Source: a virus. Taken from it: a stretch of 64,000 bases of DNA. Under the pieces are notes generated by a model. It saw only the letters and a list, made by a program, of their open reading frames with translations, had not been told where the DNA came from and did not search any database. Made by a program: the position numbers and the translations under genes. Positions 14,198 through 22,794 of this stretch are shown here, piece after piece; within the stretch, counting starts at the first letter, position 1, and every line of letters starts with the position of its first letter. The DNA is taken from positions 1-64,000 of IMG/VR virus record IMGVR_UViG_3300044844_000506, one strand, 5' to 3'.

Positions 14198-14564
14198 CTG
14201 AGTCGAAGTCTTCGAAGTTAAATGATGTTGTGTCATCTTGTTCTTGTTCTGTTTCTTCTGAATTCTTTCGGTCTTTTATCGCAAGTTTAGTTTCAGCCTT
14301 GATTGCCATTTCGATACCTCTAATGGCTTTCTCTCTAGACTGCGCTGCTAGTTTCAAACAGTCTACCATGCACTGTTCGGCTTTTGATACAACTTCACGC
14401 ATCTCTCTATCAGCATGAAATGTATCTACTTTATCTTTAAAGTAGCGAAAAGCCTCTAAAGCGCACTTACGATCTTCAAAAGATTCTTCAATTAAATTCT
14501 TGGCAATCTTATGAATTCTGTTCTTAGTAAGTGGTGACTTTTTTAGATTGTAATTTGAAACCAT
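14190..14564 (-). CDS. Hypothetical helical protein
   Basis: 124 residues from ATG 14564, after GAGGAGGAG. Highly helical and charged, with an acidic C-terminal tail (EETEQEQDDTTSFNFEDFDSDE, seen in part). It overlaps the AAA+ gene by eight bases, so it may be its partner or adaptor; that is a guess from position. Size and composition also resemble small terminase subunits, but no large terminase lies nearby. Confidence 0.6.
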   Translation of the reverse strand: MVSNYNLKKSPLTKNRIHKIAKNLIEESFEDRKCALEAFRYFKDKVDTFHADREMREVVSKAEQCMVDCLKLAAQSREKAIRGIEMAIKAETKLAIKDRKNSEETEQEQDDTTSFNFEDFDSDE

Positions 14565-14781
14565 CAATAAACTCCTCCTCTGATAGCAGAGGGTACTTGT
14601 TGTAAAGCCAGAAATAATAATAATCTTCTGACTTCTTATCCAATCCTTGATTATATTTTAACATGAAGTATTGGAATGTCTCACAATAGTCTGCCATAGT
14701 AGGCTCAAAGCCTAATGATGGACTATTAGAGGGAAAGAATGTTGTAGTAAAATTTAACTTACAGTCAAGATATGTCTTCAT
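14524..14781 (-). CDS. Hypothetical protein
   Basis: 85 residues, rich in aromatic residues (DYYYFWLYNKYPLLSEEEF) and in Ser/Pro. Overlaps both neighbours (41 and 17 bases). No domain recognised. Confidence 0.6.
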   Translation of the reverse strand: MKTYLDCKLNFTTTFFPSNSPSLGFEPTMADYCETFQYFMLKYNQGLDKKSEDYYYFWLYNKYPLLSEEEFIDGFKLQSKKVTTY

Positions 14782-14947
14782 CTGTATCTTCTTGTTCGTT
14801 TTTATTTCCCCAAGAGAAGTCTACATCTCCGTCTCTCTCTTTGGGTTTATTCTTTTTGCCAGCAAACTTGGCTGGTCGAGATCTCTTTTTGGAGCCTCTA
14901 TGCTCCCATCCCTTTGAACCATCACTATCTTTAAATGACTTACTCAT
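14765..14947 (-). CDS. Small basic protein
   Basis: 60 residues from ATG 14947, with a Lys/Arg/Gly-rich first half (HRGSKKRSRPAKFAGKKNKPK) and an acidic tail (DTDEDIS). Disordered and nucleic-acid-binding in character. Overlaps its upstream neighbour by eight bases. Function unknown. Confidence 0.55.
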   Translation of the reverse strand: MSKSFKDSDGSKGWEHRGSKKRSRPAKFAGKKNKPKERDGDVDFSWGNKNEQEDTDEDIS

Positions 14948-15185
14948 CTTGCATATCACTAAATTTTAATTTTTTAACCGCATTTATTGAATCATTATGC
15001 ATTTTAAGTTTATTATCCACAGCGGATTGATATTCTTCCACTATGCGTTTAAACTCAGTTTGTAAAATATACCACTCAGATAGTCGCACAAACTTTGTGG
15101 ACCCAAATATAGATAGTATAAAATTGAGTGGAGATTCAATTAAAGTTAAAAAATGAAAGATTAAATTAAACTTATAAGTCTTCAT
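14940..15185 (-). CDS. Hypothetical protein with hydrophobic N-terminus
   Basis: 81 residues. Residues 5-28 (KFNLIFHFLTLIESPLNFIL) are hydrophobic and could be a membrane anchor; the rest is a charged helix. The start overlaps the stop of a possible 34-residue gene. A GGGGGG tract lies just upstream (15197-15202). Function unknown. Confidence 0.6.
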   Translation of the reverse strand: MKTYKFNLIFHFLTLIESPLNFILSIFGSTKFVRLSEWYILQTEFKRIVEEYQSAVDNKLKMHNDSINAVKKLKFSDMQDE

Positions 15186-15286
15186 AGGGAAAGTGTCCCC
15201 CCGTCTAAAAATAATTCACGGTTTGGTAGCATCGTAGCTTTAACCCGAATGATTTGTATGATATCCTCAGACATCACCTTTGTCAT
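15182..15286 (-). CDS. Possible 34-residue peptide
   Basis: ATG 15286 (MTKVMSEDIIQIIRVKATML) to TGA 15182, overlapping the next start by ATGA; an ATG four codons later has AAAGGTG before it. It would fill the space between two genes and contains Asp-Gly-Gly from a poly-G motif. Short and unsupported by homology. Confidence 0.4.
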   Translation of the reverse strand: MTKVMSEDIIQIIRVKATMLPNRELFLDGGTLSL

Positions 15287-15299
15287 TCCTATTAGGATC

Positions 15300-15539
15300 T
15301 CACATTTCTAGTGTGCCAGCTTGCATACGAGCCTCAAAAGCTCTCTGGCGACCTTCCGAAGTATCTCCGAACTCTGACTTCTCATTCTTAGTCATTCGGA
15401 ATCTCTTACCAGTGGACTTTCGGTATTCCTCTGGATCAGCAAAAGATGCTGTGGAAGGCTTGGGTTGAGTCTTTTGGACTGGCTTGGTAGCATTGTCAAA
15501 TGCTTGGTCGATTGCGTTCATAATTTGATTGTTATCCAT
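15300..15539 (-). CDS. Hypothetical basic protein
   Basis: 79 residues preceded by AAAGGAGACAC, a strong ribosome site. Helical start (MNAIDQAFDNATKP), Pro/Lys linker, then Arg/Lys-rich segments (STGKRFRMTKNEKSEFG). Likely a small nucleic-acid-associated protein. It follows the recombinase gene in the same direction. Function unknown. Confidence 0.65.
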   Translation of the reverse strand: MDNNQIMNAIDQAFDNATKPVQKTQPKPSTASFADPEEYRKSTGKRFRMTKNEKSEFGDTSEGRQRAFEARMQAGTLEM

Positions 15540-15567
15540 TGTAGTGTCTCCTTTGAGGACATTTTAA

Positions 15568-16542
15568 TTATATGCCACCTATGCCTAAATTAGTTAACTC
15601 AGGGATAATAAATTTACCTTCGTTAAAATCTGATTCTTGGAACTTCTTTCCTGAAGATATGTGAGTGTACCAAGCTGCTGATTTAGTAAGAATACCTTCT
15701 GAAACAAGAGCGGGTAAGATACCATATAGTGGATCTAAACCTGTGTTGTAAATCAACTTAAAGTCACATTCCTTAAATGGGATAGCTAACTTGTTCTTGG
15801 TATTACGGATAGTACCCTTGATACCAATAGGATCATCACCTTCCTTAATAAGGTCAGATGTCTTGTTGGATACAACTTTGTATGTACCAGCACAGTAGTA
15901 TTCTAGACTCTTACCACCACCAGATCTAGTCTCAGGATTACCATACATAACTCCTGGCTTTAATCTTACTTGGTTGATTAGTACTAGCCCTACTCTGTTC
16001 TTCTTTAGAATAGGATTGATGTGACGTAAGCATTGACCGATCTCTTTAGCTCTTACTGCACCATCCATGTTATCAAATTCATTGATATCCTTAGATGCCT
16101 CTTTGTCTGACTGACCTGCCATAGAGTCAAGTCCGATAAAGATAGGAGTATCTTTGTCTTTCTCACGAATCTCTAGGATGATCTCCTCCATCTTGGCGAA
16201 GCACTTGGGGACAGTATCAGGATCGTCGTAGATCAGCTTGCTGGAGTCAACCCCGAAGATCTTGGCGAACTCTGCGTTGTACGCGAACTCGTTATCAAGG
16301 AGGACTGTGTACCAACCTTTCTTCTGAGCCTCTGCAAATGCATGAGTTAAAAATACTGTCTTGCCTGTTGAGCTATCTCCCATAATCTCAGAGATATAAC
16401 CGATGGGCCAACCACCGTTTAATCTTCCTGATACAATACGGTTTAATGCATAACTTCCTGTATGCACAAACTCTACCACTTGATCCTTCTCAGCTAGTGT
16501 TCTAGCACTAGTTAAGCGTTTAATTAGTTCTTCATTAATCAT
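15568..16542 (-). CDS. uvsX: RecA/UvsX-like recombinase
   Basis: 324 residues with the RecA core: Walker A GDSSTGKT near residues 54-61, Walker B-like IFIGLDSMAGQ near 134-144, a loop-rich segment, LVLINQVRLKPGVMYGNPE near 184-203 (L2-type region), and GGGKSLEYYCAGTYKV. This is the strand-exchange ATPase of a T4-like recombination system and would work with the gp32-like, UvsY-like, gp46/47-like and gp41-like proteins encoded at 26.7-34.6 kb. The start overlaps the MazG-like gene by four bases. Confidence 0.93.
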   Translation of the reverse strand: MINEELIKRLTSARTLAEKDQVVEFVHTGSYALNRIVSGRLNGGWPIGYISEIMGDSSTGKTVFLTHAFAEAQKKGWYTVLLDNEFAYNAEFAKIFGVDSSKLIYDDPDTVPKCFAKMEEIILEIREKDKDTPIFIGLDSMAGQSDKEASKDINEFDNMDGAVRAKEIGQCLRHINPILKKNRVGLVLINQVRLKPGVMYGNPETRSGGGKSLEYYCAGTYKVVSNKTSDLIKEGDDPIGIKGTIRNTKNKLAIPFKECDFKLIYNTGLDPLYGILPALVSEGILTKSAAWYTHISSGKKFQESDFNEGKFIIPELTNLGIGGI

Positions 16543-16868
16543 CTATTATCTCCACTTCCCTTCAGTTTATTTTCATCCATCCGCTTTTGTAACTTTGCTA
16601 GGTTATCCTGAGCAATTACATCTAAATTTAAATCTAGCTCTGATGCTAGTTGACTGATGTACCATAAACAGTCCCCTAATTCTTTTCCAATAGCCAAGTC
16701 ATCCTCGGTAGTTCGAATATTGTTTTTATCTCGTTCAATCTTCTTGAACTTATCAGCTACTTCTCCTACTTCAGAGAATAGCCCTTTTAAAGGATATTCA
16801 TAATTAGTTCCGATATTAGGATAAATAGCGTACTGCTTTGCTAAAAATTGGTATCTAAGAAAGTCCAT
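16539..16868 (-). CDS. mazG: MazG-like NTP pyrophosphohydrolase
   Basis: 109 residues of the all-alpha NTP-PPase superfamily. The metal-binding pattern is visible: SEVGEVADKFKK (E-x2-E type, near residues 32-43) and KELGDCLWYISQLASEL (E-x2-D type, near 65-81), then NLAKLQKRM. Phage MazG-like enzymes hydrolyse non-canonical or excess nucleotides. It lies between recombinase and a small zinc protein and overlaps both. Confidence 0.88.
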   Translation of the reverse strand: MDFLRYQFLAKQYAIYPNIGTNYEYPLKGLFSEVGEVADKFKKIERDKNNIRTTEDDLAIGKELGDCLWYISQLASELDLNLDVIAQDNLAKLQKRMDENKLKGSGDNR

Positions 16869-17055
16869 TGTTTTGTCTTGCGTTGTCTATTACTTCTTGT
16901 ACACGATTATAACAAGATAGCGAACATACATAAGCCTTGGTATAAGGATCAAACATCTGTGTAGATGTATGGCAATATGTACATGGTCTTACGGATATCG
17001 CCTTAACGACGATACCCTCCTCCAAGTGTTCTGGGAGAAAGGGTAACTTTGTCAT
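16855..17055 (-). CDS. Small zinc-binding protein
   Basis: 66 residues with CTYCHTSTQMFD near residues 25-36 and VCSLSCYNRVQE near 43-54, a four-cysteine zinc site of the treble-clef or ribbon kind. It overlaps mazG by 14 bases. Role unknown. Confidence 0.6.
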   Translation of the reverse strand: MTKLPFLPEHLEEGIVVKAISVRPCTYCHTSTQMFDPYTKAYVCSLSCYNRVQEVIDNARQNNGLS

Positions 17056-17135
17056 AAAATATTATATCCAACTGTCAGTATTATTTTGCTTAATTAGAAA
17101 ATTTAGTACTTATTTCTGTATCAAATCTATGTATA

Positions 17136-17873
17136 TTAATTCATGTTCCTTGTTTTGTTAAAATAAATATTCTCATTTTTCTCATAAAGTTTTCTAACAT
17201 TTTCTGAGATTTTATCCCCAAAATAATGAAATTGGTGTAAAACAGATACATCATCAATTAACTTTAAATTTAACTTAGCTTTAGTTAATTTGTAGACAAG
17301 ATCATCATCATCATACGCAATGCCATATGCGTATTCTCTAGAAAAATTTTTTATTTTTTGTAAATTAACTCTATTCGTTGCGGCACAAAAATGATAAAAA
17401 GCTGGCCTATGTTTAGAGTGAGCATACCAACCATCATCACCTGCAAAACGATGCGTCCTTTGATAAAAATCATTTTTTGTTCTTATTTTATCCACCGAAT
17501 TATCTTTTGATAGAGAATAACAGGAATACGCAAAATAATCATTATCTTGTAAATTTAATAGTGTATGTGTTATAACATCATCAAAATGATAACATTCAGG
17601 ATTTTGAATTATGATTATATCATTTTCTGAGTATTCTATTCCTACATTGTAAGGAATACATGGGTTAACATACCATTTATTTTGAGGCAACTGCACATAG
17701 GTTATGGGGAACTCAAATATTTTTTCCTTACCCTCTAATAATGTAGACCCATCATCAACTATAACTGTCTGAATGTCGTTGTGCCCATGTTTTTTGTATA
17801 TACTATATAATGTATTGTACAATAAATGAAATCTATTGTAATGAGCCATGACTATTGAAATTTGTTTTTTCAT
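17136..17873 (-). CDS. Family 2 (GT-A) glycosyltransferase
   Basis: 245 residues from ATG 17873 (MKKQISIVMAHYNR); a TTG at 17888 overlaps the upstream stop but is less likely. GT-A marks: the N-terminal strand SIVMAHYNRFHLL, QTVIVDDGST (nucleotide-binding Asp-Asp), and later YDDDDLVYKL. The EYSENDIIIIQNPE strand replaces the usual acceptor motif. Would transfer a sugar in the glycan cluster at 17.1-24.5 kb; acceptor unknown. Last gene of that cluster. Confidence 0.85.
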   Translation of the reverse strand: MKKQISIVMAHYNRFHLLYNTLYSIYKKHGHNDIQTVIVDDGSTLLEGKEKIFEFPITYVQLPQNKWYVNPCIPYNVGIEYSENDIIIIQNPECYHFDDVITHTLLNLQDNDYFAYSCYSLSKDNSVDKIRTKNDFYQRTHRFAGDDGWYAHSKHRPAFYHFCAATNRVNLQKIKNFSREYAYGIAYDDDDLVYKLTKAKLNLKLIDDVSVLHQFHYFGDKISENVRKLYEKNENIYFNKTRNMN

Positions 17874-17884
17874 ATGTAAAAAAA

Positions 17885-18538
17885 TCAAGTATTTATTGTA
17901 ATTTTTGTACCATAAATTCCGTGCTTGTGTTCAAAATTTTGAATAAAGGAAGCAGAATTGTTTAATCCATCCTCCAAAAAACTAGATTTTTTTATAAATG
18001 CAGTTGTCCAACTTATACTAGTTTCGTAATTTACTTTAACATAATTATTTATTAAATTATTGTCAAAATAATAAGAATACCAAGAGTAAGCAGCAGGTTC
18101 AGTATCGTGTAAAATTACTATGTCAAAAAGATCATAAAGATTGTTAATTGCAAAAGTTCTAGCACAAGTATAATTGTCTACAAATAACAATTTCCGTTCA
18201 TAATTTTCTGAAATGATCTTACTTCTTAGTTTTTGATAATAATCAACTATACTAGCTTTTTGGTATTCTTGTAACTCATAAACTTTTGTACCTATTACAG
18301 TATTCTGTATTTCGTGAAATATAAAATCACTGTTTGGATATTTTTCCTTGAACATAGAAAACCATTCAAAGTCGTTATCAATTCCAAGATATTTTTTTGA
18401 AGAATACTCTTCAATAAATAAAGGTGTTGAAAACAAACCTATTCCTATTTCTAAAATGTATTCAGGCTTGTAGTTGCTTAAAATAGTCCTAATTAAAGGT
18501 TGATGAGTCTGCCAGCTCCAATGTAAATCTTGATTCAT
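17885..18538 (-). CDS. Methyltransferase-like protein of glycan cluster
   Basis: 217 residues. ILEIGIGLFSTPLFIEE (about residues 28-44) resembles SAM-binding motif I, followed by YLGIDNDFEWF (motif II-like acidic residue) and DIVILHDTEPAAYSW. I read it as a class I methyltransferase fold, perhaps acting on a sugar. The aromatic-rich C-terminus is typical of glycan-cluster proteins. Catalytic residues cannot be confirmed by eye. Confidence 0.6.
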   Translation of the reverse strand: MNQDLHWSWQTHQPLIRTILSNYKPEYILEIGIGLFSTPLFIEEYSSKKYLGIDNDFEWFSMFKEKYPNSDFIFHEIQNTVIGTKVYELQEYQKASIVDYYQKLRSKIISENYERKLLFVDNYTCARTFAINNLYDLFDIVILHDTEPAAYSWYSYYFDNNLINNYVKVNYETSISWTTAFIKKSSFLEDGLNNSASFIQNFEHKHGIYGTKITINT

Positions 18539-18586
18539 ATTACTTTTAAACTTCTTTCATTAAATAATGCCGATAAGCATTCTATA

Positions 18587-19411
18587 TCACAGGTTATTTT
18601 GTTCCATAATTTTTGAAATTGTACACAATTGATTTGAATTATTTAAATATTTTTTAGCTAAATCCGATCCATTAAACCAATGAATACCTATACAATCTTT
18701 ATTAATCTGAAAACTTTTATCTTCTAAAAATATTTTTTCAGTTTCATTCCACGCAAATGGGTAAATTAAATCATTATTTAAATTAACTATTTCCATGTTA
18801 GGGAAAAACTCTTTTACATTTTCCAAAGTAGGATATAATTTTAAAACTAGTTTTGTACCATATGCTTGATAATCGTTTATATCAGGCTGTTCTGCACAGG
18901 CGGAATATATTTTTTTATAAAATGCATTTCCTTTATTTGCACCAATAAATGCTATGTTGAAATAATCAGTATTAAATGTGATAAGTAATTTATCTTGTTT
19001 AACTGATTCAAATTTTTCTAAAATATTATTCAATGACCGTAAATAAAGAATATCAAAATCAGAGTATACTCCTCCCATATGATACAATATAAAATATCTA
19101 AAAATGTCAGATTTTTTAACTTCAGGCAAATCTGTTGAAAATTTAATACCAACACTAGAAATATCTTGAACTGATACACTTTTTAGATTAAATAGATTAG
19201 GGAAGTAATTTTCTCCGGTATAGTTAATTTTTTGTTCAGGGGTGGCCCATGTTTTTTTATTAGAATAATTAGAATCGAACCAAATTATAACTTCCCAATC
19301 AGGGTTATGTTTTAGAAATGATGTAACTGTTTTATAGTGTAATTTTGATAAATTATCATTTTTACCCCAGTATAAATGCAATTTTTTAGGTATATCATAT
19401 GAAGTTAACAT
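18587..19411 (-). CDS. DXD-type sugar transferase (GT32/capsule type)
   Basis: 274 residues. IPKKLHLYWG at residues 7-16 and KSDIFRYFILYHMGGVYSDFDILYL near 99-123 are the signatures of the Gly_transf_sug (OCH1/GT32-like) family; the DFD is the metal-binding acidic motif. IGIHWFNGSDL near the end matches the family's C-terminal histidine segment. Overlaps the radical SAM gene by 17 bases. Sugar and acceptor unknown. Confidence 0.85.
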   Translation of the reverse strand: MLTSYDIPKKLHLYWGKNDNLSKLHYKTVTSFLKHNPDWEVIIWFDSNYSNKKTWATPEQKINYTGENYFPNLFNLKSVSVQDISSVGIKFSTDLPEVKKSDIFRYFILYHMGGVYSDFDILYLRSLNNILEKFESVKQDKLLITFNTDYFNIAFIGANKGNAFYKKIYSACAEQPDINDYQAYGTKLVLKLYPTLENVKEFFPNMEIVNLNNDLIYPFAWNETEKIFLEDKSFQINKDCIGIHWFNGSDLAKKYLNNSNQLCTISKIMEQNNL

Positions 19412-20501
19412 GAAGAGGATCCTTTTCTAACATATAATTTATGAATCTATTTTTATTATTAAACATACATCTTTCACACGAAGATGCTTTAAACTTTAAG
19501 TAATTCTTGACTTTCTCATCAGAAAACCAAAAATCTTTGAACGATTGATTTTTGATGGACCCCATCAATCCTAATTTATTATAAGCATTGTTACAGCAAG
19601 TATATACATTTTGATCTCCACCAATGTAAGTGTTTAGATGCATATACCCACAATACTCGTATTCAGGTCGTTCATCAATTAGATCTTGAACACGATCACC
19701 AAACAAATTAAAGACAGTAAACTTGCTAGTACTAAAATCTTGTTTTGCTTTAACAGCAAGCTCTCTTGCCACTGGATAAATTTGTTTGTGATATTCAAAA
19801 TCATCTGGTGTAAAAACTGCGCTTATTCTTATGTTATCTACTCCTAAGGTAGAAAATAATTTTGTGGCATCATAAATTTCTTTATAATTTTCTTTTGTGA
19901 CTACAAAACCTACCCCAACAATTAACTTACTTCTTGGACTAGATTTTTTAGCCGCAACAACTTTTTTTATGTTTTCTATAGCTCTATCAAAATAAGTTAT
20001 TGGAACTTCTCTCATTGAAGAGTATGTTTCTTTATTAGCCGCATCCATAGAAAATCTTACCCAAGAGCCTTGAGCTAGTATTTCTGGTACACCGTCTAAC
20101 ATTCTAGTACCATTAGTGACTAATGCTAAATCTAATCCAAGATCTAATGTTTTTTGAAATAGTTCCTTATGTTTAGTATGTACTGTTGGCTCACCTCCTC
20201 CAGTATACTGTATAGCTTTGACTCCCATCTCTTTACAATCGTTTAAAATTTCTAAACATTTTTCATAAGGTATCATTCTATTTGGATTATTGTTTACTAG
20301 CCCTGTAATAGGGTCTTTGGTTCCAAATAGCTGATTTGATGTATAATTTTCCATTCTGTATGCACAGAATGAACAGTTGTGATTACACAAATCAGATATG
20401 ATTAGTTGAACCTGAAGTGGAACTGGCTGACCACCAGAACGCATCTCATTTATCTTATCTTGGTGATGAACTATTTTATGCGGATTATAAGGATTACTCA
20501 T
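19395..20501 (-). CDS. Radical SAM/SPASM enzyme
   Basis: 368 residues. CNHNCSFC near residues 38-45 is the CX3CX2C cluster motif; YTGGGEPTVH near 96-105 is the SAM-binding GGEP motif. The C-terminal third has further cysteines (EYCGYMHLN, VYTCCNNAYNKLG, SSCERCMF) as expected for SPASM auxiliary Fe-S clusters. Such enzymes modify peptides or sugars by radical chemistry. Among glycosyltransferases it may act in sugar epimerisation or protein maturation; the substrate is not readable. Confidence 0.9.
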   Translation of the reverse strand: MSNPYNPHKIVHHQDKINEMRSGGQPVPLQVQLIISDLCNHNCSFCAYRMENYTSNQLFGTKDPITGLVNNNPNRMIPYEKCLEILNDCKEMGVKAIQYTGGGEPTVHTKHKELFQKTLDLGLDLALVTNGTRMLDGVPEILAQGSWVRFSMDAANKETYSSMREVPITYFDRAIENIKKVVAAKKSSPRSKLIVGVGFVVTKENYKEIYDATKLFSTLGVDNIRISAVFTPDDFEYHKQIYPVARELAVKAKQDFSTSKFTVFNLFGDRVQDLIDERPEYEYCGYMHLNTYIGGDQNVYTCCNNAYNKLGLMGSIKNQSFKDFWFSDEKVKNYLKFKASSCERCMFNNKNRFINYMLEKDPLHVNFI

Positions 20502-20507
20502 ATTTGT

Positions 20508-20691
20508 TTACTTTATTAAAATGTTTTTAATTTTATTAAAATAATGATTTACGTTATCATATAGTAAGTGTTTAAATTTATCAAAACTTTCCATTTTTTT
20601 TATGTTTATACTCGTAATGTAGATTTTCTATACCTAAATACCCACTTATCCACTTAAATGAATTATAATTTGAACACATTAAAGTTATCAC
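20508..20691 (-). pseudogene. Remnant of a family 2 glycosyltransferase
   Basis: GTG 20691 overlaps the upstream stop (GTGA) after an AGGGG ribosome site and opens a 36-residue frame starting MITLMCSNYNSFKWISGYL, the typical GT2 N-terminal strand. It then reads HYEYKHKKNGKF and stops at 20581. In the next frame, beginning within the AAAAAAAA tract, MESFDKFKHLLYDNVNHYF continues to a TAA at 20508. The two pieces look like the two ends of a transferase joined by a large internal deletion and shifted by one base. Confidence 0.6.
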
Positions 20692-21287
20692 TTACCCCTA
20701 CCGTTCCTGCCGTCTAATTTTGGTCTAACAGAATACAATAATTTTTCATACCACTTTATTTTATAGCCCATTTTCCCTAACAATTCCACATGATGAAAAT
20801 CTATGTAGTCAGAATTATTCCCTGATAATGCCTTAAAAAAAGGCAATACAAATAGTAAATGTGTTTTGTATGTAGGAACAGCTATATTTCCTAATGTTAT
20901 TCCTCTATTAGAATTTAAACATAATTCCAAACCATCATTATATTTTATTCCAGGTATCCAAACATCTATATCTGGTTCAGAAGAAATTTTTTTAATCATG
21001 TAATCTCCTGCTCCTTGGATAAACTCATCATCATCATCCAATAAACAAAAATACTCAGTATCGCAAGCGTATGCACCCATATTTATGGCAGCACTACCAT
21101 ATTTATCAAATTTTTGTCCTGTTTTCAACAATAGAACGTCTGATGGTATATCTCTTTTATCTAAATCTATAGCATCAGCAACTACTATTACTTTATTGAA
21201 TTCTTTTTTAGAAGATTCAATTGCATTCTTTAAAGTATTTCGTCCTATGGTTCTAATAATAACAGTTATTAGATTATTTTTTAACAT
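20688..21287 (-). CDS. Family 2 (GT-A) glycosyltransferase
   Basis: 199 residues, short for the family. N-terminal LITVIIRTIGRNTLKNAI, KVIVVADA, and CLLDDDDEF near residues 80-88 (DXD-type acidic motif). YGSAAINMGAYACDTEYF precedes it, as in GT2 proteins. The upstream GT4 gene overlaps its start by seven bases. Acts in the glycan cluster; acceptor unknown. Confidence 0.8.
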   Translation of the reverse strand: MLKNNLITVIIRTIGRNTLKNAIESSKKEFNKVIVVADAIDLDKRDIPSDVLLLKTGQKFDKYGSAAINMGAYACDTEYFCLLDDDDEFIQGAGDYMIKKISSEPDIDVWIPGIKYNDGLELCLNSNRGITLGNIAVPTYKTHLLFVLPFFKALSGNNSDYIDFHHVELLGKMGYKIKWYEKLLYSVRPKLDGRNGRGK

Positions 21288-22507
21288 TTGTTTAATATGT
21301 ACTTATATAAGTTCAATCTATTATATACAACTTTATTTATATTAAACTTCTCTTCCGTAATTTTGTGCAGATTCTCACCCATCTCTCTCAAGAGATCAGG
21401 CTTCTTAATGCACTTCGTAAGAGTCTCAATCCATACGCTAGGCTTGGCAGACTTCGGTATAAGAAATCCCGTCTTACCATTGACGATGGTGTCCTCATAG
21501 CAGCCTACGTCAGAACAGATTAATGGTACTTTATATCTTCCAGCTTCAGCAACTTTGATATCGCTCTTACTGTCATTAAACGCATTCATTTGAAGCGGAG
21601 CAATTGCTGCATCCATATTAGCAAACATAACACCATATCTATCGGCAGGTAGAGCAGAGTTAATAGTATAATTCTTACCACCTCTAAACCCGCTACAAAT
21701 GATTCTTTCATAGTTCTTCCATACATCATGCTGCCATTTATCCTTCTCATCTTGAATTGGGGGTTTACCGTAGAAGTCCCATCTTACGTTATGGATTCCA
21801 ACCTTCTGATTAACTAGCCAAGGAATACCTGCAAACTCTTTAACATCTTCCTCATGGTGTATTCCTCCTGCCCAGCCTATCCTCACAAACTTATTCTTTG
21901 CTACTTGAGTTCTTGGTTGATTCCAAGCCTCTAGATTATAGTCAATAGAGTTTTTAACTACGGCTAAGGTGGTAGAGGTACTACAGAAACTAGCTATTCT
22001 TTCAGCGAACTTTCTTTGTGTAACAGTAACTAAATCAGAGTTATGATATACCCACTTAGTTACTTCAGATAGTCCACCTTCCTTATAGACTTTCTCTAGT
22101 CTATGACCTGCATACAATTCTGTGAGAAGGTCATCAGTATCAAAATGGAATAACTTCTTATGTTCTTTAGTTATTCCACAAACCCTTGCAAGGTAATTAA
22201 CTCCATAGTTAGTTATGTTATTTGTCCAGACAATATCAGCCCAGTCAAATAACTCTCTATTTATGTTTTCCTTGAATGGGTTACCATCCTTAGGTAATTC
22301 CCATCCAAGAGGATTATAGTCGTACTTGACTTCTACTACATTAGGGTATAATTCAAGTAACTTACGGGAAGGCATGATAATTCTATAATAACTGCACCCC
22401 CCATCATTCGGTATAAATGCAAGAATCCTAAGTTTTCTTCCCAACTTAGGAAACTCCGTTAATTTAGACCACTCTTCAGGACTTAATTCAGGTGATACAT
22501 TAGACAT
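21281..22507 (-). CDS. Family 4-like (GT-B) glycosyltransferase
   Basis: 408 residues. N-terminal LRILAFIPNDGGCSYYRIIMP is a GT-B first strand and Gly-rich loop; IRWAGG-like FVRIGWAGGIHHEED near residues 207-221 and APLQMNAFNDSKSDIKVAEAG near 302-322 match the GT4 donor-binding half (E-x7-E region). A TATAAATA box lies 34 bases upstream of the start. Its DGG codons include a G6 run. Retaining transferase for an unknown nucleotide sugar. Confidence 0.85.
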   Translation of the reverse strand: MSNVSPELSPEEWSKLTEFPKLGRKLRILAFIPNDGGCSYYRIIMPSRKLLELYPNVVEVKYDYNPLGWELPKDGNPFKENINRELFDWADIVWTNNITNYGVNYLARVCGITKEHKKLFHFDTDDLLTELYAGHRLEKVYKEGGLSEVTKWVYHNSDLVTVTQRKFAERIASFCSTSTTLAVVKNSIDYNLEAWNQPRTQVAKNKFVRIGWAGGIHHEEDVKEFAGIPWLVNQKVGIHNVRWDFYGKPPIQDEKDKWQHDVWKNYERIICSGFRGGKNYTINSALPADRYGVMFANMDAAIAPLQMNAFNDSKSDIKVAEAGRYKVPLICSDVGCYEDTIVNGKTGFLIPKSAKPSVWIETLTKCIKKPDLLREMGENLHKITEEKFNINKVVYNRLNLYKYILNKC

Positions 22508-22540
22508 TTCATATCATATGTCGTATCACTTAAATCTGTA

Positions 22541-22548
22541 TATTTATA
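22541..22548 (-). promoter_or_regulatory. T4-late-type box TATAAATA
   Basis: Exact TATAAATA on the minus strand, in the spacer and 34 bases before the GT-B gene start. Spacing suits a T4-like late promoter. Confidence 0.5.
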
Positions 22549-22794
22549 TTAAAGATTATTATCTAGTTTCAGAACTTGCAACCAGTTATGCTTGGTCTTA
22601 AAATAAATTTCCATAGTGGTTGCACCACCCTTATCGTTCATCAAGTAAATATCTAATCCATAAAGATCTGTGTCATCCTTATAAGCGTAATAGCCTTTAA
22701 AATCAAGTTGATTAAATGTAAAAGCAACATACCCATCTATGTAAACCTTTACCCTTCCATTATACAACTTAAAAGAATACTTGTGGTTTTTCAT
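22549..22794 (-). CDS. Hypothetical protein
   Basis: 81 residues, beta-rich with many Tyr and Asp (DFKGYYAYKDDTDLYGLDIYL). It overlaps the RmlD-like gene by four bases and ends just before the TATAAATA box. No family recognised; soluble. Confidence 0.6.
   Translation of the reverse strand: MKNHKYSFKLYNGRVKVYIDGYVAFTFNQLDFKGYYAYKDDTDLYGLDIYLMNDKGGATTMEIYFKTKHNWLQVLKLDNNL

Noticed and set aside
14190-14564. Small terminase subunit
   Set aside because: Only size and helix content fit; no large terminase adjoins and the gene is coupled to an AAA+ gene instead.
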